From an uncultured Eubacteriales bacterium (GTDB lineage: Bacteria > Bacillota > Clostridia > Christensenellales > CAG-138), in NCBI GenBank assembly GCA_900544555.1, contig UQWD01000002.1:131932-195931 (forward strand): a stretch of 64,000 nt of DNA, read 5' to 3'. The notes beneath the pieces were generated by a model. The model ran no database searches, was not told where the DNA came from, and worked only from the letters and a program-made list of their open reading frames with translations. Positions 26,446 through 34,800 of this stretch are shown piece by piece; position 1 is the stretch's first letter, and the number at the start of each line of letters is the position of its first letter. A program made the position numbers and the translations under genes.

Positions 26446-27447
26446 TTACGCCTGAGGCAGCGCCTCTCTCTCAAGCATTGCGCGAACAAATTTTACCGAG
26501 TTCATCACGTCGTCCATATCCGCTGCTTCAACGGGAGTATGGATATACCTTGTGGGGATGGATATGCATCCGGCCAATATGCCCGCCTTTGTGCGCAGTA
26601 TCGCGCCCGCGTCCGTGCCGCCCGCGGTAAGGATTTCGTTCTGAACGGGTATGTTCGCTTCCTTCGCGCAATCCTCCATATAGCGCCGTACGCATTGCGG
26701 GATGATGGCGGAGGAATCCATTACCTTGATGGTTGGCCCTTCCCCGAGGCTTACCGACATACGCGCGGATTTAGGCGTATCGCCGGTACGTGTTACGTCG
26801 AGGTTCAGGCTAAAATCCGGCTCAATGGCGTAGGCGGCGGGGCCTGCGCCGCGCAGGCCGACCTCTTCCTGCACCGTGAATACGACATAAAGATCGTGGG
26901 GGCATTTTATTCCCTTAACCGCTTCTATAATAATGGCGCAGCAGAGCCGGTCGTCCAGCGCGCCGCACGCGAAGCGCTTGCCCATATCCACAAAATTACC
27001 GGCATAAGCCGCGATATCCCCGATTTGTACCTTCTCAAGCGCCTCCTCACGCGTAGCAGCACCGATATCGATAAACATAAGCGGCAGCGTAGCCGCCGAA
27101 GCGGGCGTTTTTTCCGTTTCATAGAAGGTAACGCCGCGAACGCCGTTTTCAAATACGACCTCGCGCGCCAGGGTAATCACGGGGGATACGCCTCCTACGT
27201 TTGAAACCCGCAGGAAGCCCTTTTCGTCGATATCCACAACGATAAGGCCGATCTGATCCATATGCGCGGAAAGCATTACCTTTTTCCCGGATACTCCCTT
27301 TTTATAAGCGATTAGGTTGCCCATAACATCGCGGTAGACCCTGTCGCAATGCGGCCTGATATACTCTTCAAGCACGCCGCTTACGGCGTTTTCGCGCCCC
27401 GTGGGGCCGTACGCCAGGAGAACCTCTTTTAACATATCTTTAAACAT
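26446..27447 (-). CDS. M42-family metallo-aminopeptidase, third of three
   Basis: A 333-residue co-catalytic zinc aminopeptidase of the glutamyl-aminopeptidase/CelM group. Metal-site motifs are visible: SAHMDQIGL (His), GALDDR (Asp), VQEEVGLRGA (catalytic and metal Glu pair), NLDVTRTGDTP (Asp) and RYIHTPVEAAD (His). These enzymes assemble as tetrahedral dodecamers that trim short peptides in the cytoplasm. It overlaps the upstream M42 gene by 8 nt. Confidence 0.9.
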   Translation of the reverse strand: MFKDMLKEVLLAYGPTGRENAVSGVLEEYIRPHCDRVYRDVMGNLIAYKKGVSGKKVMLSAHMDQIGLIVVDIDEKGFLRVSNVGGVSPVITLAREVVFENGVRGVTFYETEKTPASAATLPLMFIDIGAATREEALEKVQIGDIAAYAGNFVDMGKRFACGALDDRLCCAIIIEAVKGIKCPHDLYVVFTVQEEVGLRGAGPAAYAIEPDFSLNLDVTRTGDTPKSARMSVSLGEGPTIKVMDSSAIIPQCVRRYMEDCAKEANIPVQNEILTAGGTDAGAILRTKAGILAGCISIPTRYIHTPVEAADMDDVMNSVKFVRAMLEREALPQA

Positions 27448-28459
27448 TCTTCAGCACCTCCTCAAATTTTTTGGTATTCAAAAACGCATCCGCCAGTTTA
27501 AGCGCGTTTTCATAATCGCTTACAGAGGCGACGCTGCATGGGGAATGGATGTAGCGGCAGGGTACGGAGATGCCGCCCGTTATGGCTCCAACACCGGATT
27601 TATGGATAATACCGCCGTCGGTTCCTCCGCGCGTTCCCTGTCGCATCTGCCAGGGAATCCCCGCAGCCTCGGCCGTTTCGCGCAGAGCGTTGAACATCTC
27701 GGGCCGCACGACGGTTCCGCCGTCCATAAATGATATAGCCGGGCCGCCGCCAACCCTTGATACCCACTGGTGCCCCTCTGACTGGGGCATGTCATTGGCG
27801 GTAGTACCCTCAAGTATCAAGGCCAGCTCGGGCTTTACGTTATACGCGGCCGCGTGCGCCCCGCGCAGGCCAAGCTCCTCCTGTACGGTGAATACGGCGG
27901 TGAAATCGCAATCATAATCGTTTTTTAACAACTCAATAAGTATTGCGCAGCCAATGCGGTCGTCGAGCGCCTTGCCCTTCATCAGCCCGTCGCCAAAGAG
28001 CGAAAATTCCGTATCGAACGAGACGTAATCGCCGATTTTTACGTATTTTTCCGCGTCCTCTTTATCCTTTGCGCCGATATCGATAAACAGCTCCTTATGG
28101 GTCAATACGCGCTCGCGGTCCGCAAAAGACTGCAGATGGATGGCCTTTGCTCCGATTACGCCCGGTACCCGGTCGTCGCCGATAAGCACGCGCTTTGACA
28201 CCACCACCCGGCTGTCGATTCCAGATGCGGTATAGGCCACAAGGCCGTTTTCCATCACGCCGCGCACCATCATGCCCACCTCGTCCATATGCGCGCAGAC
28301 CATGATTCGGCGGCCCTTTCCAGGCTTGCGCACGTAAAGGTTGCCCATCGCGTCAGTATGCGTATCGGGGGCAAACGGCTTTACGGCCTCCTTAATAAAA
28401 GCGCGGACGCGTCCTTCGTCTCCGCTGACGCCCGCAATGTTACTTAATTGTCTAAGCAT
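27440..28459 (-). CDS. M42-family metallo-aminopeptidase, second of three
   Basis: A 339-residue M42 enzyme with CAHMDEVGMMV, GKALDDRIGC, VQEELGLRGA, LEGTTANDMP and RYIHSPCSVAS. At the fourth site the usual metal-binding Asp is replaced in sequence by a Glu (ILEGTTAND), as in several glutamyl-aminopeptidase homologues. Overlaps its upstream neighbour by 16 nt and its downstream neighbour by 8 nt, so the three genes are coupled. Different residues lining the pocket suggest the three copies prefer different N-terminal residues. Confidence 0.9.
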   Translation of the reverse strand: MLRQLSNIAGVSGDEGRVRAFIKEAVKPFAPDTHTDAMGNLYVRKPGKGRRIMVCAHMDEVGMMVRGVMENGLVAYTASGIDSRVVVSKRVLIGDDRVPGVIGAKAIHLQSFADRERVLTHKELFIDIGAKDKEDAEKYVKIGDYVSFDTEFSLFGDGLMKGKALDDRIGCAILIELLKNDYDCDFTAVFTVQEELGLRGAHAAAYNVKPELALILEGTTANDMPQSEGHQWVSRVGGGPAISFMDGGTVVRPEMFNALRETAEAAGIPWQMRQGTRGGTDGGIIHKSGVGAITGGISVPCRYIHSPCSVASVSDYENALKLADAFLNTKKFEEVLKNV

Positions 28460-29484
28460 AGCGCGTCCTCCCAGTCCTCATTGATATTGGCGATGAATTG
28501 CGCTAAGAGCCTGGCGCAGTTCTTCAGCGTCGCTTCCTTTAGCGTTTCAACGCTTGTATGCATATACCGTACCGGAACGCCAAGAAGGGCGGTCGGAACG
28601 CCGCCGCGCTCCACCTGTATCGACCAGCCGTCCGTGCCGGAAAAGCCCATGCATGCGTCAATCTGCTTCGGTATATTGCATTGATCCGCCGCGTCCAAAA
28701 GCATTTTATGCAGTTTTGGATGGATATTGCCGCCCTTGGCTAACTCAATCTTATCCATATCGCAAACGTCCAGAGGATCGACGCCCGGCGTGGGCGCGTG
28801 CGTTACGTCGATAGCAATGCCCATATCGGGCTTGATTCCGTACGTTCCGATGGAGGCGCCGATGCTCCCTCGCTCTTCCTGAACCGACGCGCAAAATACG
28901 ACGGTGCAGTTAAGCTTAACGCGGGAAATATGCTCCATCGCCTGGAACAGGCATGCGACCTGCGCCCTGTCGTCGAGCGTTTTTGAGCAGATCACACCGT
29001 TTTTCAGCTTAAGCGGCTTTATCGGATCGAAGGATACAAAATCCCCCACGGATACCAGCTCCCTCACTCGCTCGGGAGGGTACCCGATATCGCAAATAAG
29101 CTCGTTGATCTTATAGCCCTTTTCGCCGCCGGTGAGCAGGTGCGGCGGAACGGCCCCAATAACGCCGGGGAGCGCTTCCCTGCCGTATACGCAAACCTGG
29201 GAGCCTGGGAGCACGCGCGTATCAACGCCCGCTACGGAGCATATTCGCAGCATGCCGTTTTCCTCAATATCCGTTACCATCATGCCGATTTCATCCATGT
29301 GCGCCATGATGAGGACGGTTGGCCCCACGTCGCCAACCCTTGCGAATACGTTCCCGAGGGTGTCGCTCCATACATCCTTGGTATAACGGCGGAAATATCC
29401 TTTTACTGTTTCGCCCACGGCGTTCTCACTGCCTGAGACGCCGCCGGCTACGACCAGATCGGATATCGCCTGAAACATATCCAT
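28444..29484 (-). CDS. M42-family metallo-aminopeptidase, first of three
   Basis: A 346-residue M42 peptidase: MAHMDEIGMMVTDI, SKTLDDRAQVACL, VQEERGSIGA, AIDVTHAPTPG and RYMHTSVETL mark the metal and catalytic residues. VQEERGS departs slightly from the usual QEE-VGLRGA. The ATG at 29484 has AAGGAGGA about 9 nt upstream and starts on the conserved helix FQAISDLVVAGGVSG; the upstream in-frame extension to 29562 lacks such a site. First gene of the three-gene operon. Confidence 0.9.
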   Translation of the reverse strand: MDMFQAISDLVVAGGVSGSENAVGETVKGYFRRYTKDVWSDTLGNVFARVGDVGPTVLIMAHMDEIGMMVTDIEENGMLRICSVAGVDTRVLPGSQVCVYGREALPGVIGAVPPHLLTGGEKGYKINELICDIGYPPERVRELVSVGDFVSFDPIKPLKLKNGVICSKTLDDRAQVACLFQAMEHISRVKLNCTVVFCASVQEERGSIGASIGTYGIKPDMGIAIDVTHAPTPGVDPLDVCDMDKIELAKGGNIHPKLHKMLLDAADQCNIPKQIDACMGFSGTDGWSIQVERGGVPTALLGVPVRYMHTSVETLKEATLKNCARLLAQFIANINEDWEDALCLDN

Positions 29485-29513
29485 TGAACACAGTCCTCCT
29501 TGATTTGTTGATA

Positions 29514-29538
29514 ATGATTTAAAATCATCTATATTATA
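29514..29538 (-). promoter_or_regulatory. promoter and palindromic operator of the M42 operon
   Basis: On the minus strand TGCTATAAT forms an extended -10 (TATAAT at 29533-29538). Just downstream, ATGATTTAAAATCAT (29514-29528) is a perfect palindrome around a central A, placed where a repressor would block the start of transcription. Confidence 0.45.
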
Positions 29539-29689
29539 GCACCTTTCACACGGATATGGCATATATATGCCTCCCTTTTACTTCTATTAATACGCTAATT
29601 CCGGCGCGCAATACAAACGAGGCGCCAGCCGGCGCACAAGAATTCCATATCGATTGCGATACGATTCTTCCGCGGCAGAAATTGAACGC

Positions 29690-29718
29690 TTGCAAAACTA
29701 CGCCGTCTTGTGTAAAAT
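29690..29718 (+). promoter_or_regulatory. promoter of the SRP RNA gene
   Basis: TTGCAA (29690-29695) and TAAAAT (29713-29718) with a 17-nt spacer, predicting a start near 29726. Confidence 0.6.
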
Positions 29719-29741
29719 AGAATTCTACTTTGATATCAAGT

Positions 29742-30015
29742 TTGCCGCGCTAGGCGGGGAGTCAGCGGTGCCCTGTACCTGCAATCCGCTACAGCAGGGC
29801 TGAATTCCCGTCCCGAGGCTGGCCCTTGTGGGGTCTGGAACCGGTAAGGAGCGTTGAGTTTTGGGTCCCGTGCAATCGGCGTCTGTGAACCATGTCAGGT
29901 CCTGACGGAAGCAGCATTAAGCGGAAAAGCCGATGTGCCGCGGGGAAGCCTGAAAGGAGCCGCCTGCCGGGATACCGCCCGGAAGGGTTTTGTCAAGGGA
30001 TGGGTGCGCGGCATT
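29742..30015 (+). ncRNA. ffs: signal recognition particle RNA, large bacterial type (scRNA)
   Basis: The conserved apical loop of helix 8 is visible as GTCAGGTCCTGACGGAAGCA near 29894-29913, the Ffh-binding site. The 5' part has the Alu-domain-like region of Bacillota SRP RNAs (GGCGGGGAGTCAGCGGTGCC followed by TGTACCTGCAATCCGCTA). The ends pair (TGCCGCGC at 29743-29750 with GCGCGGCA at 30006-30013) and a short T-rich tail follows. The ~270-nt length matches the Bacillus-type molecule. It guides ribosomes making membrane and secreted proteins to FtsY and SecYEG. The exact 5' end may be a few nt upstream before processing. Confidence 0.95.
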
Positions 30016-30317
30016 TTATATTAATTAAAATAATAATCTTACATATACTGTTACCTAAAGCATATCAAATGCAGAAATTTTCGTTAAGTAATTAAATACT
30101 GCGTACATAATTTTCAATAATTTCCCCCAAGGTACATTTGTACGGCATACTATATTACAGTTAACAAAAGTGATAAGCAGCTGCCTGTGAAAATAACATT
30201 TAAAGTATATTATGCGTTGTGATGCGCGCATAATTGCTGATTAATGATAAGCTGACAAGCCGGTAGTGCCTTGCCGATAACCGCTGCTGGTCTGGCGATG
30301 GCTCTGTGATGTCTAAG
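30016..30317. other. intergenic region after SRP RNA
   Basis: AT-rich; nothing recognised apart from the region just downstream of the minus-strand regulator gene. Confidence 0.3.
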
Positions 30318-31409
30318 CTACTTCTCATTGAGCAGCAGCCATTTTAGCCTGGAAATGTAATTGCGGACCTTATCCTTATCCATTGCGTAATAGGTACGGT
30401 TCCCGCCGAAAATGCTGCTCACAAAGCCGGATACCTGAAGTTTGTTCATATGGTGCCAAATCGTTGTTGTGGATAACTTGAAGCGATCTGAAAGCTCCTG
30501 CCCATAGGCGGTGTGTTCCCTTAAGTAGCAAAGGATTTCAAGCCTGCCGGGGTCGCACAGCGCTTTGGTTATGTTTGAGAGCGTGGTTATGGTTTCATCG
30601 TGCGAGGTGATTTCTACAAATCGCTTTACAAGCACGCCGATAAACAGTTTGGATACGTCCGCGCTTGCCGCCCTGATAATATAAAGCGAGTTGAAACCCA
30701 GAACAGACGGATGGAATTCAAGCGGAAGGTTCTCCGTTACGTCCATGCCGAACTTTTCGCGGAGGAACTCTTCCAGGTTCGGTATGCTGCCGTACAGCTC
30801 CGTGAAATCGTCTAACAGCTTAGTATAAAGATCCTCGCGTTCGGCAATTAACTGCATGGCGGGCAGCACAATTTCGTACAGCTCATCCGTATAAGCGCTG
30901 AAGTGCTTATATGTATCGATTATATCCCACTTGCTTTCCAGAGGAATGGCAAGCGCGTCGATATGCTTTGAGAATTCTTCTATAGTCATTTCGTTCGCTT
31001 CCGAATTAAGACCGGATACATGGAGCGCGCCGCATATCTGATACCGAATCTGGCCGGGCGTCATGCTTTTGAGGCTGTCTCTGAACGCTGCAAGCTCCTC
31101 AAAACCGTTATACTCCGGCATGCAGAAGATGAGGCCGGCGGGATTTGCGCTTTCAGAAACCATATCGTCGGACAGGCGGGTGAACTTCTTGAAAAAGAAA
31201 TTCAGCCTTTCATCAGGGATTTGAATCTGGGAATCTAAAAAAGCTTCCAACTCAATAACGGGCCGTATCAAGCTTTCAAGCTCTTCCCCGTAATTTTCGA
31301 GCTTCCCGCTCAGGCTGTCGAGGATTACACGCGCGTTCTGGCCGTTCACCCTTCGGCTAAAATATGTTAAGGCCTCTACTAAATAGTTAAGGCTCGTATT
31401 CATGCTCAT
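30318..31409 (-). CDS. ArsR-type winged-helix regulator with a long uncharacterised N-terminal region (paralogue 1)
   Basis: A 363-residue protein. About 285 residues of mostly helical sequence with no recognised domain precede a C-terminal winged helix (about 285-363): ALCDPGRLEILCYLREHTAYGQELSDRF, then STTTIWHHMNKLQVSGFV and a wing with GGNRTYYAMD. This DNA-binding domain is of the ArsR/SmtB kind, but the metal-binding cysteine motif of classical ArsR is absent. It is paralogous over its whole length to the 53146-54252 protein. It is divergent from the S8 protease gene at 31860, so it probably controls that gene. Start is uncertain: ATG 31409 has GGAGG 7 nt upstream and matches the paralogue's start; ATG 31445 (GGAGG at 5 nt) would add MIIKFDKNGGGG. 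Confidence 0.82.
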   Translation of the reverse strand: MSMNTSLNYLVEALTYFSRRVNGQNARVILDSLSGKLENYGEELESLIRPVIELEAFLDSQIQIPDERLNFFFKKFTRLSDDMVSESANPAGLIFCMPEYNGFEELAAFRDSLKSMTPGQIRYQICGALHVSGLNSEANEMTIEEFSKHIDALAIPLESKWDIIDTYKHFSAYTDELYEIVLPAMQLIAEREDLYTKLLDDFTELYGSIPNLEEFLREKFGMDVTENLPLEFHPSVLGFNSLYIIRAASADVSKLFIGVLVKRFVEITSHDETITTLSNITKALCDPGRLEILCYLREHTAYGQELSDRFKLSTTTIWHHMNKLQVSGFVSSIFGGNRTYYAMDKDKVRNYISRLKWLLLNEK

Positions 31410-31490
31410 GCCTCCGCCTCCGTTTTTATCAAATTTTATAATCATAGTATCCTCCAACAAAAAAACTTCGTCAATATTATTTAACGGTTA

Positions 31491-31519
31491 TTGACATCAG
31501 CACAGGCTGACCCTATAAT
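31491..31519 (+). promoter_or_regulatory. perfect-consensus sigma-A promoter for the S8 protease gene
   Basis: TTGACA (31491-31496), a 17-nt spacer and TATAAT (31514-31519). The predicted start near 31526 leaves a ~330-nt leader before the coding region. It overlaps the control region of the divergent regulator. Confidence 0.7.
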
Positions 31520-31525
31520 TGTATT

Positions 31526-31859
31526 TGATGGATATAGGCGAAGTCAAGAATAGCAACTATGTTTATAGAATGTTATATTGTTTGAACCTCACTTAATGTG
31601 ATGGTGATAAATCGCAAAGAGACATGACGGCGTGCAAAGAAAAAAGTGATGAGGAGGTAATAAGACGATTGGGTTTTGAAAGTGAAAAAGTCTTACCGTT
31701 TAGGGTTTGACGATCTGAGAGGTGGAGCGTGGCTCGAATAAAATCATTTATTTCGTAAATTAAGCAAAGTAAATATTGTTTATATTAATTGCGGGAAGCG
31801 TTTTGAGCCAGTGGTGAACCAAAGGTGTTTAACTATTAACGACGCGAAAGGAGCAACCA
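31526..31859 (+). other. long 5' leader of the S8 protease transcript
   Basis: About 330 nt of mostly non-coding sequence. One small open frame (31625-31711) would encode MTACKEKSDEEV and about 16 more residues, but it has no strong ribosome binding site. A GAGGAGG at about 31649-31655 is not followed by an obvious start. The protease has its own site AAAGGAG before 31860. The leader could hold a regulatory RNA. Confidence 0.35.
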
Positions 31860-34800
31860 ATGTACTATAATCGTAGAAGAACAAAGTGGCAAATGCTTGC
31901 GGCGCTTGCTCTCGTTATGGCGATGCTAATAAGCGTTACAGGACAAACGGTTTCCGCGGTCGGCGAAAGCGCCAACGGGGGCGGCGTCCGAGTCAATAAA
32001 CTGGACGGCACGCCGGAGCTGCCGGAGGCGGGGAAAGCGCCGCACGGCAAAAAAGGCGAAGGCGCGCTGTATAATGATGATGATCAGGTGGTGATAATCG
32101 TTGAGATGGAGGATAAGCCGCTCATTGACGACGCCTCCATGACGAAAAACACCGGCGCTGGGCTTGACCTTACGAAAAAAGGGAAAAACCGAAGAGACAT
32201 TCTGCTGGAAAAGCAAGCTGATATACAAAAGAAAATAACCGCCTCAATGCCTTTAGAACTTGAAATTCGGAACCAGTATACGCTGCTGATGAACGGCTTC
32301 TCAGCGAGGATTGAATACGGCCGGCTCGATGCGATACGCGCTCTGCCAGGCGTAAAAGCGGCGTACGTGGCCCCGGTTTATATTATTGAGCCGGACGCCG
32401 TATCCAGCGGCGAGATGGTTGGCGCTGCGGATGTGTGGAATGCCACGGGTTATCGCGGCCAGGGGATGCGCATCGCCATTATCGACAGCGGCATCGACGT
32501 CGATCACGAGCTATTCAGAGACGCGCCGGAGGACCCCGGCGTGGATATTGAAATGATTCGCGAGAATTTGAACAACCCCAATCTACATGCCAAATTGATG
32601 GATCCCGACATTACGGCCGAAGACGTATACCTGAACGACAAAATCCCATTCGCGTTTAACTACGCAGACGGCGTGGCGGACGCGGATCATCACGGAGGGA
32701 ATACGCACGGGACGCACGTCGCCGGCATCGCGGCCGGAAACGACGGCGTTCATCCAGATGTTATCGGCATGGCTCCTGAAGCACAGCTCTACATAATGAA
32801 AACCATGTCAGAAAATGTGCTTTATTTTGACGCGGTTCTTACAGCATTGGAAGACTGCGTTATGCTTGACGTCGACGTTGTGAATATGAGCCTTGGCGCT
32901 GCTGCCGGGTTTACGGAAGCGGAGGGCGTCACCAGCATGGACGGGGTTTACAGCAGGCTGGGGAGAACGGGGATATTCATTTCCGCGTCCGCGGGCAACA
33001 GCTACAACGCGGGATACCGGAACCGCTGGGACAAGGATTTTCCGCTGGCGGGCGACCCGGATAACGGCATTGTAGGCATGCCGTCTACGTTCGCTGAATC
33101 CACCTCTGTCGCAAGCGTGGATAATAAAACCTACATGTCCAACTACTTTGAAGTGAATGGGCGAAAAATAGCTTATGAGGATGGGACTTCCGCGAGCTCT
33201 CAATACAATTTCCTGACGCTTGTGGATTTGCCGCTCATCTATGTACCGGTTCCTAACGGCGGAGCGGCTGAGGACTACGAGGGGCTCCAGATGGACGACT
33301 GGAGCATAGCGCCAAAAGTAGCGCTTGTCCAGCGCGGCGGGGGGCTTTCATTCCAGGAAAAGCATGATAACGCATTGGCGGCAGGCGCTTACGCGATGGT
33401 TGTTTACAACAATGAAGCCAACTCTTGGATTCTGATGCAGATTGAGCGCCAGAGCATACCCGCCGTTTTTATTCCGATGGATGACGGAAATTATATGCTT
33501 GAGCAGAACCAAAGGCAGATGACGGTAAAGCAGGATTTATGCAGGGCCGATTACCCATACGCGGGCGAAATGTCATCATTTTCGTCCTGGGGCCCGACGG
33601 CGGATCTCAAGCTCAAGCCCGAGATCGCCGCGCCGGGCGGCAACGTTTATTCGTCGGTAGACGGCAACGGGTATAAATCCATGAGCGGCACGTCCATGTC
33701 CGCTCCGAACATCGCGGGCCTGGCCGCGCTGGTTAAACAGTACCTTAAGAACGACGAACGGTTTGCCGACCTTCCAGAAGAACATATGCGGGAGATGATC
33801 AACACCCTGCTCATGAGTACCGCCATACCCGCTGCCTATGAAGATGAGTTATTCGGGGAAATACCATACTCGCCCAGGCAGCAGGGCGCGGGCATGGCCA
33901 ACGTCAACAACGCTGTGCGTACAAACGCCTATCTGTCCGTACCCGGCATGCTAAGGCCGAAAATTGAACTGGGCGACGATCCTTTAGAAACCGGAGTATA
34001 CGAGCTTACCTTTAACGTACATAACTTCGGTTCTGAAACGCTCAGCTATAAGATCGAGCCCACAATGATGACCGAGTTTACTGATTACGATGAAACAGGC
34101 AGGCCCTTCATGGCAGGTACGCCCAATCCCCTGTTTCCTGAAATGGAATCGAATTGGGGTGGCGACGTGGTGGCCGTGCCCGCGGGCGAAACCAAACAGG
34201 TAGCGGTAACGCTAACCCTTGGCGCGGGCGATAGGGAGCTGCTTACATACTGCTATGAAAACGGCATGTACGTCGACGGTTTTGTGAAGCTCGCCTCGTT
34301 GAATGAGGACGGCGTTGACCTTTCCGTTCCTTTCTTGGGATTCTACGGCGACTGGACAAAGTCTCCGCAGCTCGACCACGGCTTTTACTGGGATACCCTA
34401 CTGGATGAGGCAAATTTCAAGGCGTCCATGTATCCGCATGAAGCTTCCGCTGCGAAGGATGAATTCTTCCTGTACTACCTCGGCGATAATATGCATCATT
34501 ACGTTGAGTACCTTCAGGATAGGAATGCCATCTCCCCCAACGGCGACGGCAATTTCGATTCCCTGGAGCAAATCTATACAAGCCTGCTGCGCAACGCCAA
34601 GACCTTCAGCTATATCATTGAGGGTGAGGACGGCGCGGAGTATTACAGGCTGGATTTAGGAGAGGTTTCCAAAACATTTTATGATACCAACTCCGGCCGT
34701 GTCTTCCCGGTGGGGGCGAACCGGTGGGATGGTATCGAGCCCTGGTTTGGTACGGACGGTGACGGAAACGCGCTTCCCAATAACGCGAAGGCAAACGTGC

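Noticed and set aside
26539..27204. A 221-codon plus-strand frame inside the M42 region
   Set aside because: Antisense to an M42 gene with intact metal ligands; no start signal or recognisable product.
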